Assembly (NCBI GenBank): GCA_014155875.1 | Contig: JACEFZ010002133.1 | Span: forward strand, 549,001 to 613,000 | Source of the DNA: Cepaea nemoralis | Taxonomy: Eukaryota; Mollusca; Gastropoda; Stylommatophora; Helicidae | DNA: 64,000 nt | Direction of reading: 5' to 3' | Shown: piece after piece, positions 43,701 to 56,200 of the stretch | Numbering within the stretch: the stretch's first letter is position 1 | Layout: the number at the start of each line of letters is the position of its first letter | Translations under genes and position numbers: made by a program | The notes under the pieces: generated by a model | Seen by the model: only the letters and a program-made list of their open reading frames with translations | The model's database searches: none | What the model was told of the DNA's origin: nothing

Positions 43701-46700
43701 AGTGAGTGCCCTGCTCTGCTCAGCTGCAGAGTTGTCCACTTATTCTGGTGGAAACTCGGTCCCCAGAGCTGTGTTAGCCACACCGTAGTGTTTCCATCCT
43801 CTACCATGTGGAGGTGCAGTTGGGATTTTCCCTTCCTAAAGTTATGTCTATGACCAAAACTCTCCAGTATTTTTAGAGGACCTATACTGCTCAGTGCGAT
43901 TTAAACACAATATTGCTCAGTGCGGTTCTTCTTCTTTCAGTCACTGAAAATGAGTATATGTGCAATGTTATCTCTTGCCGGTACGGTGTTACTTCAGCTG
44001 GCAAAGAATACGCAGGACAGAAAGAGATACATGAACAAATTCTGACAGAAACTGGAGCACATGTACAACTATTGAACATTGTACAGAAATGAAGATTATC
44101 AGGGCTTGATCACAATGTGAGATCTGGAGGTCTTAAAACACTGGAGGGCAAGATTAAGACAAGTGAAGAAGAGGTTGTCCTAGGGAAAACTACGTCACAC
44201 AAGCATGCCAGGATGTTGGAGCACACAGGCTGAGGTGACGGGAGTTGCTGGACATAGCAAGCCATGGAGGGACATGATCTGATGACTTCAGCATGTCTTC
44301 AGATGGATTGGCCTAATGAAGGAAGTTAATAGCGGTAACGTTAATGTACAGGGTGTTTATAAAGTCTCACTACAGTTTGTATGTAGAACAAATTTGAACA
44401 ATGAAGTACATGACATAAAAAAAAATGTACTGCACAGTCCATCATGAAGCAAAATGCTGTGAATGGCTGTCATCTGCCGGAGTAATTCTTTGCACTCCAA
44501 ACAGAATGGTGTTATCAACGGAAGAAAGAATTTATTTGGTTGAACAGGTGTTTCGATACACACGCAAATAACAACAGACAAGTTGCAGAAGGTATTAGAC
44601 AATATGAAGAGACGTGTACAGTCATGTCTTGAAGCCTGTAATGGACATTTCCAACACTTGTTATAGTGAATACTTCATTAGTACTTTCCAGCTTTCCCAA
44701 AATAGCATTAGACCATAGCAGTGACTATTGTAACTAATTAAATGAATTTGATAGCACATTTTTTAATGACGTCATGTACTTCATTTTTCAGATTTGTTCT
44801 ACATACAAAGTGTAGTGAGACTTTACGAACGCCCTGTAGTATAAGATGAAAGAAGTGAATAGCATTAATTTTAATGTAGTTAGTTAGTCGACAGATCATC
44901 CTCATTGCACATCAAACCATTCAGCCCATAAGTGGTCAGATCCCTTCCTCAGCAAATCCCGCAGCGTGTAGTGGCTAACGACACCAGTTCTGTGTTGGTT
45001 TATTAATTTTCTTTGGCTTTCTGCATAGTGTTCTTGTTTGGCCAACCCTCTTAATTTGCTGTCCTCGCAGTCTGACCATAGTTGTAGATTCAGTCATCAC
45101 TTGGTTCTCGCAAAAGTCTTACTTCTCGTAGAGCATTCATAATATCAGCCTGGTCCATGGCGCTTCCGCCCTCCACAGTAGCCATACCTGCGAGCTTGTC
45201 AGCCCGCTCATTTCCTTGTACTCCTGCATGCCCTGGCATGAAGATGAAACTAATCTTAATGTTAATGTAGTGTAAGCCATTAGGAACAAATCTGTGTGCA
45301 TGATAGATGTGTGTGTGTGTGTGGGGGGATGGTATAGGAAGACAGAAGTTATTGATTTTGCTGTCTCTAGATTTCAGATACAAGCAAGACATGTGTCGTG
45401 GAGTTTGAAGACAAGTCAGTAGCTACAGTCCACTTCAAAGACTTGTTAGAAGGTCAGTAGCTGATGATGAAAGTCACATTTTGTTGTGGTATCTAATGGA
45501 ACTAGACTGCTGCGACTTCAAACCATTCTGGATGGGATGGGTTTGTCTTTGTTGGGATCCATTTCAAAACATGTGTTTGAATTTCCATTAAGACAGATTT
45601 GTAAAACTGACCAACCCTAAAATGGGTATCTAGTTGCATCCTGGGAGAGACAGCCAGTGTGGTATTCACCATATCCATTGAGTGCTGATTGGTTTATAAC
45701 AAAATATGGATCCAGCATCGTATACCTTACATGTCTCAAGTCATATAAAAGGAGACGACTCCATGGCCAAGGAGTTACGGACAACGTTCATAATACTGCA
45801 TACCACGCTCATAACACAGCTGCAGGCGATTTGGCAGCAGACTGTCTTGCGTTGTTTAAAAGAAAAATAAAATGGTATGGGTGCTGGTCATTCAGAAAGC
45901 AATGGCAAACTACGATGTAAACTTGCCAAGAGATCACAAACAGCCAGAATATGTTGGTGTTGACTGTGATGTCCTGTAAAGGATATACTACTAACTTTTT
46001 AATATCAATGTGGCCCTTAACATTAAAACAATTATTTGTACAAACAAAGACTAAATGAAGTTGGGATACAATCTTCAGTGTCAATTTCATTATAATTTAT
46101 TGTCAACATTTGCATTTTCTTCCGTGTTATTGATGTCAATCATTTGCAGTGTTATATTATTAAATGTTAGACAGCATTTTTAAATACTGTGCTTCACCTA
46201 CTGTTATGAAATTTCTAACATCACAGACTGATGGCTGGAAGTTCTGTTTTGCTGAAAACAGTAACACTTATTCAGATTCAGTGGAGACTCCACACACGAG
46301 TAACTCCACAAACAAAATGACAGTGCTCTCTTAGATTGAAATCTACACCTGTTTTTATATGACAAGCTTAAAACTACATTTTCACAAGGAAACAAAACAT
46401 TGGCCTCATGAACACTAAACAGACGTACACGAGTGAACATTCCCTTGTTACACAGCGTGGCCAACTTTACAGGAAGAGAACTTTACAAGAGTAAAGAAAT
46501 TAGTTTTGATATAACTTCTTCCTTTAGTCCATGCAATGTGGGGCAGGTGATTTTGTGTGTCCACAGCTTTGTTTCGTGGGTTGTCGATCATTTCTGATTC
46601 TGTTTCTCAATGCCATCGGTCTCTGGCTAAGGGCTTGCGAACGCGGTTTGTGAGCCCTTATACCCGGATTCGAGAAACAGCGGTTCTGGTTTTTAAAAAA

Positions 46701-49700
46701 AAAGCTGGTCGTTCAGAAAGCAATGGCAAACTACTGAACATAAAATTTGCCCAGGAATCACGAACAGCGAAAATGCTGGGGTTGACTGCTACGTCCTGTG
46801 AAGGACATGCAACCTAAAATTTAATTTCTCAATGCCATGATGTGAAACTGTCCAGCTTGTCTCCCGCTGCCTATTCTCCCCTCCAACCTTCCCCTTGCAA
46901 TGATATGCTCCAGCTTTCTCATGACTTGCCCAAAGAATGTAGACTGTCTTACTTATTGACTGGCACCTTTCTGTCTTGACAGACAATAGTTTGTAAAATG
47001 GAGTTATCTCTCCATAACACAATGCCTGGGCTGAATTTAGAGACCATGTGTTGCCCAAGTAGTATGATCCCTCTCTCGGCCTATCTAGTTTACTCCAGAG
47101 GAAAGTTTACTCCTCTACATCTGGAACAAGACAAGCTGCAGAAGCTGCCGGATCAGCAAAGCAATGCTCTAACTGTCCGCCTATCGGAGCCTCCATCCTA
47201 CACCAGTTGCCGACCAAGGCTTAGGGCCTGGTCTGCCATGACATTTAGTCTTTAGGTTTCATTTCCTCGCACTAGGGCAAGGCTTATACACTCCCAGTTG
47301 CACTCCTCTGCCCAACACCATTGTCTCAATGTGGGGTGTCGGGGATGGTAAGCGCCGCCCAACATTCGGTGCTAACAGAAAGCAGGTAGTACCGTCTGTT
47401 GTCGTACGTTAGCCCAGTCATATCTAAGACCTGACATTATCTTACTTATTAGTAATATTAAAGTCGCTTAAAAGCTGACAGGGTAGACTTCATTGCACCG
47501 GGTTTTATCCCATATGGCCCGGTCTCTTTCCGTAGCACGGAAAGCGTCGCACAAAGCACGAACTCCGTAGCTTTTAGCGACGACCCACAGAAGTCTCCGA
47601 AACATTTAACTCGTAAACCGAAGGGCGTGGCCCGGAATCGAACCAACAACCTTTGGAACACGAGTCAAACGGCTTGACCACTTCGCCACAGAGACTCCCT
47701 TCCTATTATTATTATATATTATATATATTCACTAACTTAACACCCCATTTAGTAACTATGGAATGTATAATCATCATCATCAAGTGCCTTGCCGACTGGC
47801 ATGGGTGATCATGCTTCTGCATATCTTCTCATCTCCAACGGCATGTAATCAGTTCATGTGCTGACACCTCTCCGTGCTATGACAAAAATCTGTCAAGAAT
47901 CTTCTCTTGCTGTCTTCCCCTATCTCTGTTACCACAAATCTTAACCAATTGTCACGTGTTTCAGTTTTTCTTTTCTCATAATGGGTCTAAAAAAAAATGA
48001 CCACTGCCTCTTGCTGATGTAAACTTTACTAATTGTCCATGATTCACAGCCTAAGGTTAAAACTGGAAATGCCTTATATAGAGTAGTAAATTTATTTTGC
48101 CTACGTGACTTTGCCAGCTGCGTGGCGAAGGGGTTATGAACGCAGTTCGTAATCCTGCATACCATGTTCCAAACACATCTGTGGGCGTTTTGGTAGCAGA
48201 CCGCCTTGCGTTGGGTGTTTTATGGTATGGGTGATGGTTTTTCAGGAAGCAATGGCAAACTGCTGAAAGTAAACTTGCCCAGGAATCACGAACAGCCAAA
48301 AAATGCTGGGGTTGACTGTTATGTCCTGTAAAGGAAATGCAACTAACTTAACTTAATTGACATCATCAATGGAGGCAGTGGCCACATGCCGGCCCAAATG
48401 TCTTCTGTTCAAATCCCCATGGAAGCAGAATGAAAACATGGATCTAGGCTCTCACGTGGTGCCTCCCTAATATGGGTACCAGAAAATGTTCTGGGAAGAA
48501 AAAGCTGCCAGCGGGACACTGACCCCCACCACCCACAGAGTGCAGATTGATGATACAATGTGGGGCTAGCACAGGCTGCCAGCTGGACACTGTCCCCACC
48601 ACCCACAGAGTGCCCATTGATGATACAATGTGGGGTAGCACCATATACCCAGTTAGCCGTGTGCAGCAGGCTCCCTGACTGACCACCATCACCACCACCA
48701 TCACCACTAGTGAGCTGACTGGCTCTTGTTGATGGGCTGTGTCTGTCCTCCAGTGGCAGGTTTGTTCTTGTCTACACACACACACACATTATCAGTTGAA
48801 ATACTATGTCATGTCACTCAATATTCTCATGTATGTTTGCCAAGAAGGAGGAAATACTATGTCGTGTTACTCAATATTCTCATGTATGCTTCCAGAGAAG
48901 GAAGAGGGTGTGACTGTGTGTCATTCCTGCGGCAAGGTAGAGGACGGGCAGTCGAATGTACTAGTCAAATGTGAGAACTGTGACAGAGGTATGCTTATAC
49001 TTGTGCTGACTGGTCATATTTTGATTATGTTTGTGTTAATTTCTTGCATGTTTCAACGTTGTTTTTAATTTTTTTTAATTTTTGTGTTTATTTCATGCAT
49101 GTTTCAGTTATGTTTTGATTTTGTTTTATTCTTGTGTTCATTTCTTGCATGTTTTGACTATATTCTAATTGAGTTCAGCGTTGATATATCTGGAATAATG
49201 AAAACACAATGCTCTTCAGTTAGCCATCTCTCCATAGACTACCACTCACATCAGTCTGCTGGAAAGACTCCATCATGTGCCAATTTATAACAGGGCAAGA
49301 AGAGGAAGGTAGAATGGATAAATCACCTAGGAGGGTTAACCTGGTCAACAAATGCCTGAAGAATTCAGATGTGTCAGCTGAATGGTGCAAATATTGCAGC
49401 TCTGCTGTAAACAGGCACAACACAATTACGTCCAAAAAAAACATTTCGGATGAACGAAGAAGAAGACAATGAATAAATCAATGAAAAAGAACAACTTTGC
49501 ACGAGCTGTAACATTTAAGTTGTGATCAGTTATTTAAATTGATCGCCCCAGTTTCTCAATATACGTGAGCTTTAAACAAGGGACAGAATGGACATTGCGG
49601 CTGGAGGCATTGTCAGGTCACATACAGCAGATGGACACTGATACAACTACATAGACATTAGGAAATGTTACTTAGCTGAATAAAGGGGTTAGCCACCTCA

Positions 49701-50198
49701 CAAGAATGTCCTGGAACCGTCTGCCACAAAAAGCCACATTGAAGAAACATACTGGATACAGAGCAAGGGGAAGACCACGTAGAAATGGAGTGATGGTATC
49801 AAGACCACGTAAAAATGGAGTGATGGTATCAAGAAGAGCATTAGAAAGAACGCATAAAAGATCTTTACACCCCCCAACCCGCACCCACATACACGCACAC
49901 CACAACCAGCACCACCACCACACACACACACACACACACCTCTCCGAGAGGTAAATCGAGGAAAAGAAGAACTTAGCTGATGCACTTAAGTAGTCAGAAT
50001 AGTCACATAAATGAAACACTCTTTGAGCAAAGACATCAAATTGAGCACCACCACCACACACACATACACACACACACAAACACACCTCTCCGAGAGGTAA
50101 ATCGAGGAAAAGAACTTAGCTGATGCACTTAAGTAGTCAGAATAGTCACATAAATGAAACACTCCTTGAGCAAAGACATCAAATTGAGCACCACCACC

Positions 50199-50230
<32 letters not shown>

Positions 50231-53200
50231 CTCTCCGAGAGGTAAATCGAGGAAAAGAAGAACTTAGCTGATGCACTTAAGTAGTCAGAATAGTCACATA
50301 AATGAAACACTCCTTGAGCAAAGACATCAAATTGAGAAAATGAGGATGTATACAACTTCATTGATGACCATCTTATGGTATATGGAGTGAGGTAATCAAC
50401 AAAAACAAGAAGTAGAATTGCCAGGTTGGACTAGAACAGAGTCACAAGTCACAACCTGGGCATGGCGGCTAGAACCTTCATCAGCACACAAGCAAGCGTA
50501 CATTGTTACAACGGCATATACAATATATTTAAAAGTTACTTTAACCGATAATACTGTCTGACTGTCATCTTACTTTAACCGATAATGCTGTCTGACTGTC
50601 ATCTTACTTTAACCGATAATGCTGTCTGACTGTCATCTTACTTTAACCGATAATGCTGCCTGACTGTCATCTTACTTTAATTGATAATGCTGTCTGACTG
50701 TCATCTTACTTTAACCGATAAAGCTGTCTGACTGTCATCTTACTTTAATCGATAATGCTGTCTGACTGTCATCTGCACCATGTCTGTACCACCAACAGAA
50801 AAGAGAGAAATACATATTGCCTTGACATTGTGCATTCATGTTGGCAGTGATGAGCTGTGCTACATTCCCAGCTTTGACTCTAACCCCCAGATTACCACCG
50901 ACTGTGCCACATTCCCCCGATCACTCCATCGGGACAGCAAGATCAGAAATTTGTTTGCAGAATATGTGTGTTTACCTCATGTGCCCAGGTAGGAAACTTC
51001 CATTGTTATGTCCAGTTAATGCCGAGACAGTTGTTTAGACTTGTCCATGCATTCCTCCACAGTTATTATAAACCACATGAGACAAAGTGTGAATATTCTT
51101 CATTTGTTTCTGTGTTATGTATCTCAGACTCCATGACATTGTTGGAATATTCTTTGTTTTCTGTGCTCTGTATCTCACACTTCATGAGACAGTGCAAATA
51201 TTTTTTGTTTTCTGTGCTATGTAACTCATACTTCATGAGACAGTGCGAATATTCTTTGTTTTCTGTGCTATGTAACTCACACTTCATGAGACAGTGCGAA
51301 TATTCTTTGTTTTCTGTGCTATGTATCTCACACTTCATGAGACAGTGCGAATATTCTTTGTTTTCTGTGCTATGTATCTCTCACTTCATGAGACAGTGTG
51401 AGAATATTCTGGTTATTTTCTGTGCTTTAAACAAAGGTTTAAAAGACAAGAGGATTGACTTGTATTATCCCATTGGGGGGGGGGGGGGGGCCTGCGGAAA
51501 GTATCACACAAAGCACAAACTGTAGCTCCAGCGACTGAGAAAATTGTACTCGTGAACCAAATGATGTAGCCCAGAACTGAACCCACAACTTTGGGAGTGC
51601 AAGGCAGGTGGCATAACCACTTTGCCACGAGGACTTCTGTTTTCTATCCAATGAAATAGCACTGATGTGACGTTTGTGTTTTTGAATAGTTATTGTATAT
51701 GAGTTTCTCAAAGACCCGTAAAACATAATTGTCTGTATAGAATGTTTGCCTAGGAAGGTAACCCAGCCAACAAATGCCTGTAGAAATTGGATGTGTCGGC
51801 CGAAAGGTTCAAATATCGAGGTCTGCCGTAAACAGGTGCAACACAACATTCCGGGCAAAAGCAGAAGAGGAAGAATGTTTGCATCATGTCGGGTTATCTA
51901 GAGCGATGATAAGTATGAAGTTCTTTAAACACGCTATTCCAATATCAGTCTAGCTTTGTGACTATCTGTACACGTGAGAAATGATTGTTGTGGCTTGCCC
52001 TCACATCACACACTGGAGTAAAATGCTAGAAATAATTTTTTCAGGACAGACATGTTTGTAATTTTGCCTGGCCAGCAGTCAGTAACAGTCTCTTTATGAT
52101 TTCTAACAGTGGAGGGGTATTTAATGCATATGTCAGCGTGGCCGATTGAATAAGAACATGCGTTCCTAAAACATCGGATGTGCTGTTGCCGAGGTAAGGG
52201 GTTCAACCCCTACACTGGAAAGCTGGACTAAAATGTTGACCTGTCGTCCTTGACTTTGGGACGTAAATTACAAGTACCTCTGACGTCGAGTAGGTTCGCC
52301 TGATGGCGAGGGACACTGTTAATAGGGAAAGATAATCCACATACAAAATTCAGTCCAGCACTACTAGAAGTAGTGTGTATGGACTACGCTCGTTTTCAAA
52401 GCGAGCGAGTGCAAAAAAATAAATAAAATTAAATTAAAAAAAACATGCATATAGAACCTTATTGTTTGCCTGTCAACACATTCCTGGCCAAGTTAGATGA
52501 TCGTTGACTGCTTTAGGTTAATGTACGCTTGCAACAAGGCAGCCGTATTGATAGTTTTTACTGCAGTCTTATCTGGGTTATCTTTGCATTCCAACATGGC
52601 TACCCCCCAATCCTGTACTCAAGTACATCTTCGTGAGGACTGAATTGCAGAGTTGTCCTTCCCCTCTCCACATTCAGAAAGACTGATACTGGAACTTTAC
52701 ATCTTTAGAGAGCATATTAGGATATTAGTTAGCTACATATTCTTTACAGGACGTGGCAGTCAACTTCAGTATTTTTTGGCTGTGACTTCTTGGCATGTTC
52801 ACGTTCAGTAGTTTACCATTCTTTCTGAACGACTTGCACAGATACCATTGTATGAAAACCAACGCCAGGTGATTTGCTGCCAAATAGTCCACAGCTATGT
52901 TTTGAATGCGGTATACAGGATTACCTATTGTGTCTGTAACCCCTTGACCACAGAGCCTGCTGGATATGAAGCTATAACCAGTCACGACTCAGCACATCAC
53001 ATGCGGACTGGCTGAGATGAGGCTTGGTGGGTCATGTGTCTTCCGCAGGTGATTATGTAATTCATTGTCAACAGGCTCGAGTCCACAACCCACAGGTCAT
53101 GTTTAAAATGTCAATTATGGATAATGTTCCATTTGTTGTGATCTGTTTATATTTACTGAGTGGTCGTTTCCTTTTCAGTCAGGTGGTGCCAAAAAATCCG

Positions 53201-56200
53201 GACCGCTAGGTAAGTTTGTTTTCTTGGGTCAGGTTTTCAAGTTACTAGTCATGGTGTACTTTTTCTTGCTCCATCTGTATTTGATTATTACTTTGTTTTA
53301 ATGGTTCATTATTGTGTATGTATTTTGTGTTCTAAGGTGACCTGCTTGCACGTCGAGAGATGTGATAGAGCAGTGCTTAGAGCGCCTTCCTGCTGACCCC
53401 GGGGTCATGTACTTGAATCCCTGTCCAGGTTTGTGTCACTGACCTGGGCTGCTGGCTCGACACAGCCTAAACACGGGTACCCAGATATTTTGTGGCAAAT
53501 AAAAGGGGTAATATATTGACCACATCACTCATCCGGTGCCGGTTGGTCTAAAAATAGGGCTAGCACCATCTACCCAACTTGCTTCATGGTGTGAAAGCTG
53601 GGTCCTTATTTACTTAACTGCATTCAGTGTTTGCGTTATCTGTTTCTATTTTCCAGATTTATGATATTATTCTATGTTTTTTGTGTTTGCTGATGTTACT
53701 GTTTGTATATGTCTCTTGGATTTACGAGGTAATGGTGTTTGCATTATTGTAGAAAGATGTTCAGAACAGACAAAAATTATAATGTTCCATTGTTGTATAC
53801 ATCAATGAACATGATCAAGAGGATAGAGGAGGGGTCGATCCGAAGAGAATGGTTGCTGCCTCTGGAGCGGTCTCGGCTGACAAAGATTAGTTTCATCTTC
53901 GTGCCAGGGCATGCGGGAGTACAAGGAAATGAGCGGGCTGACAAGCTCACAGGTGAGGCTACTATGGAGGGCGGACGCGCCATGGACCAGGCTGACATTC
54001 TGAATGCTGTACGAGAAGTAAGACTTTTGCGAGAACCAAGGGATGACTGTGAATCTACAACAATGGCCAGACTGCTAGAGCAGCAAATTAAAAGAGGGGT
54101 GGCCAACAAGAACACTACTCAGGAAGCCAAAGAAGATTGATAAACCAACACAGAACTGGCGTCGTTAGCCGCTACACGCTGCGGGATTTGCTGAGGAGGG
54201 GATCCGAGCACTTATGGACTGAATGGTTCGATGTGCAATGAGGATGATCTGTCGACTAACTAACTAACTAACTAATTGTTGTATACAGATGTTTAGAAAG
54301 TAGCAGAAAAATAGGTTTCATTGTTGATATCCTAACTTTGTCTGTTGGTAATGATATCCTAGTTGTAATTAACTTTGAAGAAAGTTATGAAGAAATTCAC
54401 AGAAAAGTCAGAACCTTATGTAAGGAGGCAAAAGAAACATGGCTTGAGAAAAATTGCAGAGAAATTGAAAAACAACACAACAGTAAAAATGCGAAACTAA
54501 TGCACAAAAGAATTCAGGAGCTTACCAATCAAAGAACACGTACATCAGCAGGCTGCCTAAAGACAAAAGATGGAAGAGTCATAATAGAAAAAGATCAGAT
54601 TTTACATGTATGGTCAGATTACGTGAAAAACCTTTATGACGATAGCAGAGACGAACAGTATGATGTTCAAAATAATAATGAAGGGCCAACAATTTTGAAG
54701 ATGGAGGTTCAGAATGCTCTTAATCATATGAAATCTGGCAAGACCCCCGGTCCAGACAGCGTCACAACAGAAATGATTAATGCTCTAGAAGAATATGGAA
54801 TAGATAAAGTTACCAGTCTGCTTAATACAATATATGATACTGGAAATATACCTCATGAGTTATGTAATTCTGTATTTATTGCAATCCCAAAGAAATCAGG
54901 AGCCTTGGAATGTGATCAACATCGAACAATTAGTATAATGAGTCACATCACGAAGATTTTGCTAAGAATTATCATGCAAAGAGTGAGGAGGAAAATACAA
55001 CCTGAAATAGGAGAAGAACAATGTGGGTTTGTAGAAGGCAAGGGTACAGTAAATGCTGTGTATATACTGAGAACCGTAATCGAACGTTCTATAGAAGTAA
55101 ACAAAGATCTACACCTTTGCTTTATTGACTACACAAAGGCTTTTGATAAAGTGAGACATGTCAACATGATAAGTATACTTGAAGATCTACAAATTGATGG
55201 GAAAGACCTTAGACTTGTAAAAAACATATATTGGAAACAACAAGCTGCCATAAGAGTTGATAATGAAGTAAGCCAATATCAGCCTATTAAGAGAGGTGTG
55301 AGACAGGGATGTGTAATGTCTCCAGATCTGTTTTCCCTGTACAGTGAAAATATTTTCAGAAATATTGAAAATATGGAAGGAATCAACATTGGGGGACGAT
55401 GCATCAATAACATTAGATATGCAGATGATACAGTCTTGATTGCAGACAATGAACAGGATCTGCAAAATTTAGTAGATACGGTTGTTACACACAGTGAACA
55501 ACAAGGGTTAGAATTAAATTGTAAAAAGACACAGATTATGGTCGTCACTAGGAAGAACGAAATACCACAGTGTAATATACAAGTAAATGGGAATATTCTT
55601 CAACAAGTGAATAGGTACAATTATCTCGGAACAGTAATAACATCTGATGGGAGATGCCTTGAAGAGATTAGAACAAGGATCGCCATGGCAAAAGTAGCCT
55701 TTAGCAAGATGAAAAACATACTGACCAATAAAAAGATGTCAATTGAAACGAGAAAAAGAGTGTTGAGATGCTACATAGATCTGTACTTTTATATGGATGT
55801 GAAGCTTGGACAATGAGCAGCCAGGCTGAAAAACATCTGATGGCTGTAGAAATGTGGTTTCTGAGGAAAATGCAAAGAATACCATGGACAGCCAGAAAGA
55901 CCAATGAACAAGTCCTTCAAGAAACAAATGAAGATCGTAAACTGATCAGAGACATTAGACGTAGAGTCACAATTTTTTGGGCATGTTATGAGAAGAAATG
56001 ATTTGGAGAACTTGGTGACATCTGGTAAGATCGAGGGGAACAGACCAAGGGGAAGACCTAGAAACAAGTATCTGGATGGCTTGGCCTTGTGGCATGGTCG
56101 AGACAGAAACACGGAACTGATCCACGACTCTGTTGATCGAGTGAGATGGCAGAACATGACCGCCCACGCTTACCGGCATGGCACATGATGGATGGATGGA

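Noticed and set aside
49672..50361. Cys/Val-rich minus-strand ORFs
   Set aside because: Translations of the (CA)n microsatellite in the 145-bp triplication.
50799..50988. Possible exon with acceptor and donor (EKREIHIALTLC... frame)
   Set aside because: Open and splice-flanked, but its exit phase (2) does not fit any following Polycomb-like exon, and it lacks PHD residues. A weak resemblance to LCHTPHIDS is not enough.
54338..54377. Start codon of the LINE-B ORF at 54338
   Set aside because: It lies outside the target-site duplication (54367-54377), so the ATG is flanking DNA.
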